A stretch of DNA of 48,516 nt, taken from contig JAKIUY010000021.1 in the NCBI GenBank assembly GCA_021647315.1, positions 1-48,516 of the forward strand, in the 5' to 3' direction. The DNA is from Victivallaceae bacterium (GTDB lineage: Bacteria > Verrucomicrobiota > Lentisphaeria > Victivallales > Victivallaceae). The notes beneath the pieces are model-generated. The model searched no databases, was not told where the DNA came from, and saw nothing but the letters and a program-made list of their open reading frames with translations. The position numbers and the translations under genes were made by a program. The first letter of the stretch is position 1. Every line of letters starts with the position of its first letter. Of the stretch, positions 42,108 through 48,516 are shown piece after piece.

Positions 42108-43901
42108 GTGTCTGTCACACATAATATAGAAAAGGTCTTTCATGCTACTGCTGCGTCGTTGGGAATCGCCATCGGCCCCGCGCTGGTTATCCGTGAACTG
42201 CATAAATCATACGCCGAACCTGAAGATAAAGTAATTCCACCAGAGGATAGTGATTGTGAGGTTGAACGATTCAATGTTGCTCTGGATCAGGCACGGGATG
42301 AACTCGAAGAACTGCGCGTTAGAATTCAAGGGGTACTTGAGGAACGTGAAGCAAATGTTTTTGATGCTCACTTGATGATTGTCGATGACAAAATGCTGAT
42401 GGATGAAGTGGAAGATATGATTCGCCGTCATCACCATTGTGCTGAATATTCCTTCTTCAAGGTTGTTGATCGATATGTTACCGCTATTTCGGTTATGCCG
42501 GATCCTTATATTAAAGAACGAGCCGCTGATATCAAAGATGTTGCTTCCAGAGTGTTGGGTCTTATGCTGAACCGGCAAGGGGTTGCGCTTGACAAACTGA
42601 CTGAAAAGTCAATTGTTATCGCCCATGACCTTTCACCGTCGGCGACGGCGACATTGGATCGTGAAAAAGTACTGGCTTTTGTCATTGAAACGGGCAGTAA
42701 TACCTCGCATACCGCAATTCTGGCACGTTCCATGCAGATTCCCGCAATTGTTGGTGCCAAAGGTGTTATGCAGGATGTGGAGAATGGTGATTTGCTGATC
42801 GTTGACGGTTTTGTCGGAACAGTGATCGTGCTGCCTGAGGGTGATACCCGGAAACTTTATGAAGCCAAGGCAACCCGTGAAGAGAAATTTTATGTTGACC
42901 TGATGCGTGAAAGTAAATTGCGTTCTGAAACCACTGATGGCTTTGCTGTTCAGCTGGCGGCAAACCTGGAGTCGCTGGATGAGGTGGAATCAGCCATAAA
43001 GTTCGGCATGTATGGTGTTGGTCTGTTCAGAACTGAATATATGTATATGACCCCGGGAAAACGACCTGGTGAAGAGGAGCTGTTTAACACTTTCAGAAAG
43101 TTGATAGCAGAAATTAACGGAAAACCGGTTGTTATCCGTACCCTTGATATTGGGGGTGATAAATTGGCCGACAACCTTGGTGTGATCAACGAAACCAACC
43201 CTTTTCTTGGGCTGCGGGCCATAAGATTATGCCTGAAACAGGAACGTCAGTTGTTGCGGGAACAGATCAGGGCAATTCTTCGTGCCAGCGCATACGGTAA
43301 TTTGAAAATAATGTTCCCGATGGTTTCATGCAGTGAAGAGATTGTTGAACTGAAGTCAATAATGCAGGAGTGTATGGGGCAATTAGATAGGGAAGGCAGA
43401 AATTTTAATAAAAATATTGAAGTCGGCATTATGATTGAAACTCCGGCGGCAGTGGCAGTGGCAGATGTCTTGGCCGAAATGGTTGATTTTTTCAGTATCG
43501 GAACCAATGATTTGGTACAATACACCAGTGCGATCGACCGGGATAATGAAGCAGTGGCATACCTCTATCGCCCTGAACATCCGGCTATTCTGAAAATGAT
43601 TAATCAGGTCATGGAGGCTGCCCGTAACAAGGGGATATGGGTCAGTGTATGCGGTGAAATGGCTGGCGATCCGCGTTATACACCGTTGTTGGTCGGTCTT
43701 GGTGTTCATGAATTCAGTATGAATTCGGTTGCTATAGGTGCGATTCGGAGAATAATTCGCAAACTTAGTTTGCATGAAGCGGAAGAGGTAGCTAAACGGG
43801 CAATGGCATGCCGGACTTCTGATGACGCACTTAATGAATCACTCCAGTTACTGGCCAAAATATCGCCGGATATTACTGAACTTGCTTTTAAAGGGATTTA
43901 A
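42108..43901 (+). CDS. ptsI: PTS Enzyme I (phosphoenolpyruvate-protein phosphotransferase)
   Basis: 597 residues from GTG 42108, with GAGGA nine bases upstream inside the ptsH end. Domains in order: helical HPr-binding region; phosphohistidine swivel with active-site His201 (GSNTSHTAILARSMQIPA); PEP-binding barrel with GLFRTEYMYM, RTLDIGGDKLADNL, MIETPAAV, FFSIGTNDLVQYT and the catalytic Cys in SVCGEMAGDP. It transfers phosphate from PEP to HPr in the cytoplasm. It is slightly longer than the typical ~575 residues. Without visible permeases it may serve regulation as well as transport. The stop TAA (43899-43901) touches the next reading frame. Confidence 0.95.
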   Translation: MSVTHNIEKVFHATAASLGIAIGPALVIRELHKSYAEPEDKVIPPEDSDCEVERFNVALDQARDELEELRVRIQGVLEEREANVFDAHLMIVDDKMLMDEVEDMIRRHHHCAEYSFFKVVDRYVTAISVMPDPYIKERAADIKDVASRVLGLMLNRQGVALDKLTEKSIVIAHDLSPSATATLDREKVLAFVIETGSNTSHTAILARSMQIPAIVGAKGVMQDVENGDLLIVDGFVGTVIVLPEGDTRKLYEAKATREEKFYVDLMRESKLRSETTDGFAVQLAANLESLDEVESAIKFGMYGVGLFRTEYMYMTPGKRPGEEELFNTFRKLIAEINGKPVVIRTLDIGGDKLADNLGVINETNPFLGLRAIRLCLKQERQLLREQIRAILRASAYGNLKIMFPMVSCSEEIVELKSIMQECMGQLDREGRNFNKNIEVGIMIETPAAVAVADVLAEMVDFFSIGTNDLVQYTSAIDRDNEAVAYLYRPEHPAILKMINQVMEAARNKGIWVSVCGEMAGDPRYTPLLVGLGVHEFSMNSVAIGAIRRIIRKLSLHEAEEVAKRAMACRTSDDALNESLQLLAKISPDITELAFKGI

Positions 43902-43948
43902 TTACGATTCTAGCAGAACAGATCAAACCTGAGGACTTTTCATGGTCG

Positions 43949-44836
43949 ATGCATCGTGATCTGCTTTTCAACTCATGTCACCTTGCCTATTTGTTTAATT
44001 ACCACCTGGCACGAGGCGGACAACTGCCTTATTCATCTGACCGCTGCCGGTTGCTCTACCGTCTGAAACATATCCGCACTGCCGACAGCTGGTTGCGGGG
44101 AATTTTTGCCGATGCCGTTCGGCATACATTCAACTGCGGTCAGAACTATGCTACATGCAATGCCGCAAAAGAGGTTTTGCAGCGTCACGCTCTTGAGCTG
44201 TTTCGTCGCAACTGGCATGAGTGTATGCTGGATGAATGGCGTAAAGACCCCAAATCCACTAATATTTTTGAAATTTATTATGATCAGGACAATGTGTCAA
44301 AAACGTTATTTGCTGAATGGCTGGCTGTTCTGGAGGACTGGCTGAAATCTTTTACTGCCAACAGCCTGTTTGATAAACTATGGCAGCTGGACAGTCTGAA
44401 ATGGCGTCCACTGGACACACCTGCTTCGTTTGATATTGACGGTATTCGTGTTTGGATTAACCCGTTGCTGGCATGGCGTGATCATGATTATGGCGCCATT
44501 ATGATTTTTTCTCATAGCCAGTGCGGAGACTTAAGTCAAATTGAAGTTTCTCTAGCCTCAATGTTGCTCAGTCAGAAAACCTATCTGGATATTGAAAAGC
44601 AGGAAATAATGCTTTATATGCCGGGTAATGATGATATTTTTGTCCGGCATCCGGTTAGGCAGGAACTCAAACAGTGCAAAATGATGATTCGCGAAAGCAG
44701 CGGTAACATGAGAGAGTTTGAACATAATATTGTACGTGGAATGGCAGTTTCCGGCCAGCGGACAACCGCATGTGAGAGTTGCAGATTTATTGAATTATGC
44801 CGTGGAAATGATTTTTTTCATAATGGTCTACAATAA
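43949..44836 (+). CDS. PD-(D/E)XK-type nuclease-like protein with altered active site
   Basis: At least 295 residues. The N-terminal LFNSCHLAYLFNYH and LYRLKHIRTADSWLRGIFAD, then AVRHTF, follow the pattern of RecB/Cas4-like PD-(D/E)XK proteins, and the C-terminal CESCRFIELCRG supplies three Cys that with the N-terminal Cys could hold an iron-sulfur cluster. The expected catalytic Asp and Asp-x-Lys appear lost: DIDGIRVWINPLLAW has Leu where Asp is usual, and IMIFSHSQ replaces the Asp-Trp-Lys strand. Family-like residues (EDFSWS) occur in frame before the ATG at 43949, so translation may start at ATT 43901 or 43907 behind AAAGGG (43890-43895). It is coupled to ptsI. Its function is unknown. Confidence 0.6.
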   Translation: MHRDLLFNSCHLAYLFNYHLARGGQLPYSSDRCRLLYRLKHIRTADSWLRGIFADAVRHTFNCGQNYATCNAAKEVLQRHALELFRRNWHECMLDEWRKDPKSTNIFEIYYDQDNVSKTLFAEWLAVLEDWLKSFTANSLFDKLWQLDSLKWRPLDTPASFDIDGIRVWINPLLAWRDHDYGAIMIFSHSQCGDLSQIEVSLASMLLSQKTYLDIEKQEIMLYMPGNDDIFVRHPVRQELKQCKMMIRESSGNMREFEHNIVRGMAVSGQRTTACESCRFIELCRGNDFFHNGLQ

Positions 44837-44961
44837 AACAACGGCATTGGCGTTTATATAGCTAAATAGGTGAAAATACGATTTTTAGTAGCTTAGGCAT
44901 CGTGCCTGAGTAGCAAATTTATCCACTTACGGTTGAAATTTGCCGTTGTTTTCGTATTTTG
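44835..44961 (+). promoter_or_regulatory. Leader with competing hairpins upstream of the exported helical protein
   Basis: AAAACAACGGCA (44835-44846) and TGCCGTTGTTTT (44941-44952) form a perfect 12-bp inverted repeat. Inside it, AGGCA-TCG-TGCCT (44896-44908) and GCAAATTT/AAATTTGC (44913-44920 with 44936-44943) make further stems, and AAAATACGA/TCGTATTTT (44873-44881 with 44952-44960) makes another. The GCAAATTT stem and the outer stem share bases 44941-44943, so they are mutually exclusive. It could be a terminator for the upstream operon or a conditional leader. Confidence 0.45.
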
Positions 44962-44996
44962 CCTCACGATAAAACTTTAACTGAAGGAGATGGAAC

Positions 44997-45566
44997 ATGA
45001 ACAGCAAACAATTGATGGTCGTGGCATTAGTCGGTGTAATGGGAATTAGTAGTTTGATGGCTGCTGAACAGGAAGTAAATGAACCGCGTGGCCGTGAACG
45101 CCGAGAACAGCGTGGCGACAGGAAGCAAAAGCGTCCTAATGAAAAACAGAAACGCAAAATAATGCACTATCTGAATGCTAACTATCCAGCTGAAATGCAA
45201 GCGATTCGGAAACTGATGAAAAGTGACCCGGAAGCAGCAAAAGCGAAATTGAAAGCTCTTGCCGAAAAAGGGCTGGATAAAATGAAAGCTGAGCGCAAGG
45301 AAATTTTCGAATTGATCAAAAAGTACCGGGAAACTCAGGATGAAGCGGTGCTTGATAAAATAAGAGCAAAAATTTCTGCTAATTACGATAAACGTATTGA
45401 GTATGCGGAAAAAGTAATTGACCAAATAGCGGGAAAACTCGATAAAGCCAAAGATCGTCTAGCTGAACTGAAAAGCGGCCGGGAAAAGAATATTGATAAA
45501 ATTATTGAAAGAGTCAAAAGCGGCAAAGGCAAAGAACGCGGCAGAGATGCCGGACGCAAATTATAA
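44997..45566 (+). CDS. Exported basic helical protein
   Basis: 189 residues. A signal peptide spans about 1-22 (MNSKQLMVVALVGVMGISSL, then MAA). It is followed by a highly charged stretch (RGRERREQRGDRKQKRP) and long amphipathic helices rich in Lys, Glu and Ala (RKLMKSDPEAAKAKLKALAE, DKAKDRLAELKSG), probably a coiled coil in the periplasm. The arrangement recalls Spy/CpxP-like chaperone or metal-resistance proteins, but the LTxxQ motifs are not seen and no family is assigned. GAAGGAGATGGAAC gives an excellent ribosome site. A rho-independent terminator follows, so this gene ends its transcript. Confidence 0.75.
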   Translation: MNSKQLMVVALVGVMGISSLMAAEQEVNEPRGRERREQRGDRKQKRPNEKQKRKIMHYLNANYPAEMQAIRKLMKSDPEAAKAKLKALAEKGLDKMKAERKEIFELIKKYRETQDEAVLDKIRAKISANYDKRIEYAEKVIDQIAGKLDKAKDRLAELKSGREKNIDKIIERVKSGKGKERGRDAGRKL

Positions 45567-45592
45567 ATAATAACTGGGAAATAGTAATTGTC

Positions 45593-45629
45593 AGCCTCTT
45601 CAGCAGCAAAACTGTTGGAGAGGCTTTTT
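45593..45629 (+). terminator. Rho-independent terminator
   Basis: AGCCTCT (45593-45599) and AGAGGCT (45619-45625) form a 7-bp stem with an internal CAGCAG/CTGTTG extension, followed by five T (45625-45629). It lies 27 bp after the stop of the exported helical protein. The rest of 45630-45844 shows no gene. Confidence 0.75.
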
Positions 45630-45844
45630 GCGATCTAAAAGCTATTAAAGAGCTGCGCAGTTGAACTTAAACAGGCGCAGTAAACTAGCTAAAAGAATAC
45701 ACTTGTGTATTAAACAGGCACGGAAAAGTAGGGCTATGGCTCAAATAGATGGTACTGACGAACAAAATGATTCAGGGATATTTTACCTGTCCGGCAATAT
45801 GTGAGTTATCGAAAGCCGAAGCTTGAATACTGAAGCAGTGACCC

Positions 45845-46786
45845 TTACTCTTCCATATTACCCGGTGCATGGCTATGTTCAAGGCTACGCTGCATGTAAT
45901 CATTCAAGGTCTCGATACCGACTTCTGCTATCATTTCGTCAATCGTTACGTCAGCTGTTTCACTTGAAATCAATACTGAGCCCAGGTGACCGGTATCATC
46001 CATTTTAAACCCTGGACCGTATTTTTCTTTCAATACAGTTATCTTGGGCCAGTTACCATCAAGATGGATTAGCTTGCTATCCAGATTTATTGAGGTCGTT
46101 ACATGATCAAAATAGTTAGTGGTTTCGGCAAGCGTTCTGCCATTGGGGGCGATTATTGCTCCGGGCAGGTTGTACAGCGCGCCGACAAAAAATGAACGGC
46201 AGCTATAGGCCCAGTATTGTTGCATTAAACCACCATGATACATTGAACTGAACAGAATAATATCCGGTTGAACTGCAGCATATTTCAGGCGCAATTCATC
46301 AAAATTAAGATCAAAGCAGATAGCGCAGGCAACGGTGCCGAAATCACATTCGAATACCGGTGCAACTTTACCGCATAAAATTCCAGATTCAGTTGTTTCT
46401 TCAATAACCGGATGATTTTTATTATAAATACCAATGATATTGCCGTTACGGTCAATCATTTGAGTAGAATTGCGCCATGAACCGTCCTCAACCTGACGAA
46501 TCGCTGAATATGCAATGTAACACTGATGTTTCCGTGCAGTTTCCATCATCATATTTCTGATCTGATTGCCACGGACATTATAATAGGCGAGTCTATCATC
46601 GCCAGTAATATCGCCATAACGATCACAAGCTTCCGGTAAAACAATCAGATCAGGGTTTTCAGGTAATACTTGTTGTAACTTTGCAGTCCAGTGTTCAAGC
46701 ATTCTATCAACCGCTGCCTGACCACTCAAGCCATTCGAATTTATTGACGCCGCACAAATTGTACTTACTTTAACATAATTTGCCAT
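45845..46786 (-). CDS. Carbon-nitrogen hydrolase (nitrilase superfamily)
   Basis: 313 residues, cytoplasmic. The nitrilase triad is visible: Glu52 in LIVLPEACDRYG, Lys123 in GIYNKNHPVIEE and Cys157 in VACAICFDLNFDEL. The superfamily cleaves amides, nitriles or carbamoyl groups. The particular branch (amidase, carbamoylase or a nitrilase-like biosynthetic enzyme) cannot be fixed from the sequence alone. The start has AAGGAAATATC upstream. It converges on the exported helical gene and diverges from the iron-sulfur gene. Confidence 0.87.
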   Translation of the reverse strand: MANYVKVSTICAASINSNGLSGQAAVDRMLEHWTAKLQQVLPENPDLIVLPEACDRYGDITGDDRLAYYNVRGNQIRNMMMETARKHQCYIAYSAIRQVEDGSWRNSTQMIDRNGNIIGIYNKNHPVIEETTESGILCGKVAPVFECDFGTVACAICFDLNFDELRLKYAAVQPDIILFSSMYHGGLMQQYWAYSCRSFFVGALYNLPGAIIAPNGRTLAETTNYFDHVTTSINLDSKLIHLDGNWPKITVLKEKYGPGFKMDDTGHLGSVLISSETADVTIDEMIAEVGIETLNDYMQRSLEHSHAPGNMEE

Positions 46787-47259
46787 GATATTTCCTTATT
46801 TTATTTGATTTGATTTATATCATGTTGTACCTTTTGGGTTTTAATTGCATACCCGACAAGATACTTATGCGACGGGCTAAAATCAAGTTGTTTAAGCACG
46901 ATTTTATCAAACATAATAGAATCGACAATGATTTATGTCAAAAAGTAGGTCAGTTGCTCCTGCACTGACACTCGCTCCGTAGGAGTAGCTGTCTTACTAT
47001 TAATTGTATCCATGAATGTCATTTTTCAGGCGTAGTTTCGAGTGAGACGCAATGTCTCATGCATATTTTATAGGGTATGTTTGATGCAAAAAACAGGTAG
47101 AATCCTTGATTTTTATTCTTTACAGTCTTTTTTGAAAAGAATGTCAGCTTCTTCTCTTTTGCTACAAAATGTTGTCCTATAGCTGCTCTATGACTACACT
47201 CTTATTTGTTGTTTAAACCACGACTGCTTCGATTGCTATTTTGATATTTTTAAAAAGGT
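46787..47259. other. Divergent intergenic region with palindromes
   Basis: No gene is seen. CAGTTGCTCCTGC (46951-46963) pairs with GTAGGAGTAGCTG (46979-46991) over 13 positions when G-U pairs are allowed. TGAGAC-GCAAT-GTCTCA (47043-47059) is a short palindrome that could be a regulator site for the iron-sulfur gene downstream. Confidence 0.4.
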
Positions 47260-47287
47260 TTGACTTTTAAAAATCTTGGTGTATATT
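47260..47287 (+). promoter_or_regulatory. Promoter of the iron-sulfur protein gene
   Basis: TTGACT (47260-47265) and TATATT (47282-47287) are separated by 16 bp, about 45 bp before the start codon. The -35 box lies within a TTTTTAAAAAG/CTTTTAAAAATC pair that might be an operator. Confidence 0.55.
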
Positions 47288-47331
47288 TGGTATATGTTAA
47301 ATAGTCAACCAATATAACTTGGAGTTAAGAT

Positions 47332-48375
47332 ATGTCTGACAATGAAGACCGTATAGCGTTAACGCGTGAAATTAAGAAATATGCTAAAGGTCAAGGGGCG
47401 GATTTAGTTGGCATCACACCTATGAGCCGTTTTGAGGGTGCCCCTAAACAGATGGATCCACGTTATATTATGCCTGAAGCAAAATCATGTATTGTTGTTG
47501 CCTTTCGAGTGTTGCGTGGTTCTTTGCGCGGCATTGAGGAAGGAACATTTTTCAGTAATTACTCTTCAATGGGCTATGGTGCTATTACCTATACTTTTAT
47601 GCCAATGATGGTTAATAATCTGTGCCGACAGATTGAAGATATGGGATATGAAGCTATTCCAATGGGGCATATGAGTGATTGGCGGGCGATAGACAATGAA
47701 GGTAATCTCCGGGCCGGCTTCAGTAAACCGGTGGAAGCGGGTAAACCTGCGCCGGATATCATGGTTCACCTCAGGCTGGCCGCTTACATGGCCGGTCTTG
47801 GCGAAATTGGTTGGAGTAAGATGTTGCTGACCCCGGAATTCGGACCAGCACAGCGTGTCGGAATCATTCTTACTGAACTGGATTTAGAGCCGGATCCCAT
47901 CTATGATGGACCTGAACTGTGCAACAGATGCATGGCCTGTGTGAAATATTGTCCGGGCAACTCCATGAGTGCAACGGAGAAGGTAAGTATTCAGATAGAC
48001 GGTCATACTGTCGAATGGGGAGCATTAAACTGCGATAGCTGTGATGTTGCTTTCCGGGGCGCGGAAGAGCTTAAAGAGTGCGAAGGTGAAGGTAGTTATA
48101 TTGAAGGCTCCAAGAATTTTAAACCAAATCATATTACGCCATTCTATACCGCACCACCTAAAGTGTATACTGCGGGAAAAGCAGTTTGCGGCGCAGGCGG
48201 TTGCACCCGAGCTTGCTTGGCAAGCCTTGAAGCTCGCGGTGTGCTGACAAATAAAATGAAAAAGCCGTTCCGCCGCAAAAACCCATGGCGGGTTGACTGG
48301 AGTAATTACGAGCAGGAGATTGCCGATTTCCCAGAAGGAACTGTGGGGATTAATACTCGTCTTGATACCGATTAA
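47332..48375 (+). CDS. QueG-like 4Fe-4S reductase-related protein
   Basis: 347 residues, no signal peptide. The N-terminal GADLVGITPMSRFEGAP and AKSCIVVAFRVLRG, then LRLAAYMAGLGEIGWSKMLL, followed by a ferredoxin motif (LCNRCMACVKYCPGNSMS), are the layout of epoxyqueuosine reductase and reductive-dehalogenase relatives. Further Cys groups (NCDSCD and CGAGGCTRAC) could bind a second cluster. QueG uses cobalamin to reduce epoxyqueuosine in tRNA; the C-terminal third here does not look like the HEAT-repeat tail of QueG, so another redox substrate is likely. GGAG lies nine bases upstream of the ATG, behind a promoter at 47260. The probable intron 5' end begins a few bases after its stop. Confidence 0.75.
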   Translation: MSDNEDRIALTREIKKYAKGQGADLVGITPMSRFEGAPKQMDPRYIMPEAKSCIVVAFRVLRGSLRGIEEGTFFSNYSSMGYGAITYTFMPMMVNNLCRQIEDMGYEAIPMGHMSDWRAIDNEGNLRAGFSKPVEAGKPAPDIMVHLRLAAYMAGLGEIGWSKMLLTPEFGPAQRVGIILTELDLEPDPIYDGPELCNRCMACVKYCPGNSMSATEKVSIQIDGHTVEWGALNCDSCDVAFRGAEELKECEGEGSYIEGSKNFKPNHITPFYTAPPKVYTAGKAVCGAGGCTRACLASLEARGVLTNKMKKPFRRKNPWRVDWSNYEQEIADFPEGTVGINTRLDTD

Positions 48376-48382
48376 ATGTTGA

Positions 48383-48516
48383 TGGTGAAAATATGAGAGC
48401 GCCAAGCGAAGCTGGTGCAAATAAGTTGGATAATCCAACCTAGGTAAAGCCTAACCAGCAGCCTAGAACTGAACCTCGTGCATAGTAGCGGTAACAAACT
48501 ATGTGAAGCCGAGGTA
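48383..48516 (+). ncRNA. Structured RNA, probably the 5' end of a group II intron (cut by window end)
   Basis: Dense helices begin about 10 bases after the iron-sulfur gene stop: GCGCCAAGCGAAGCTGGTGC, TTGGATAATCCAA, CCTAGG/CCTAG and CATAGT...ACTATG nested within CCTCG...CGAGG. The text and hairpin order resemble domain I of bacterial group II introns, and no protein frame is present. The 5' boundary is uncertain (a GTG-type start might be GTGAAAATATG), and no reverse transcriptase can be seen because the window ends. Another large structured RNA is possible. Confidence 0.55.

Noticed and set aside
46951-46991. Terminator for the nitrilase-family gene
   Set aside because: The hairpin lies upstream of that gene's start on the opposite side, so it cannot end its transcript.

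Overview
The window (about 42-45% G+C by eye) looks like chromosome from a free-living member of the PVC superphylum, most likely Lentisphaerota. This is inferred from gene content: two prepilin-like proteins with the [17 protein letters not shown] leader, GntR/LacI hybrid regulators, a formylglycine sulfatase, a ceramidase-like hydrolase, several unusual glycoside hydrolases and LamG or beta-helix exoproteins. It contains no rRNA, tRNA, CRISPR array, transposase or integrase.

Region 1 (1-18.3 kb) is a glycan-degradation island on the + strand. A GntR/LacI regulator with a palindromic operator at its promoter is followed by a prepilin-like protein, two secreted beta-helix (pectate-lyase-like) proteins, a cytoplasmic TIM-barrel glycosidase, a 1265-residue secreted LamG/GH42-like protein, a ceramidase-like hydrolase, an IclR regulator and a sulfatase. 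Truncated gene pieces (9.7 kb, 13.8 kb) and several short dispersed repeats lie between the genes.

Region 2 (18.5-23.4 kb) holds an acidic hypothetical protein, a large AsmA-like envelope protein and a helical hypothetical protein. Region 3 (23.4-27.0 kb) is decaying and repeat-rich: a small signal/TPR-type gene is broken by a stop, frameshifts and a 334-bp inverted-repeat element, and related elements follow around a second prepilin gene. Region 4 (26.4-36.3 kb) is a second sugar-utilisation cluster: cupin, GntR/LacI regulator, GH42 beta-galactosidase, an exported SGNH esterase whose catalytic blocks are in circularly permuted order, a TIM-barrel glycosidase joined to it across an A9 slippery run, and a beta-propeller/PHP metallohydrolase. 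No sugar transporter is visible in either cluster.

Region 5 (36.4-48.5 kb) is more housekeeping in character: a membrane protein with a spermidine-synthase-like middle, pdxA overlapping thyX, an exported zinc-ribbon/DA1-type peptidase starting at TTG, ptsH-ptsI, a degenerate PD-(D/E)XK-type protein, a small exported helical protein with a terminator, a nitrilase-family amidohydrolase and a QueG-like iron-sulfur protein. The last ~130 bases fold like the 5' end of a group II intron that runs off the window.

The most unusual signals are the permuted SGNH domain, the A AAA AAC frameshift site linking it to a glycosidase, the bacterial DA1-like peptidase, and at least five families of short dispersed or inverted repeats, several of which touch stop codons.
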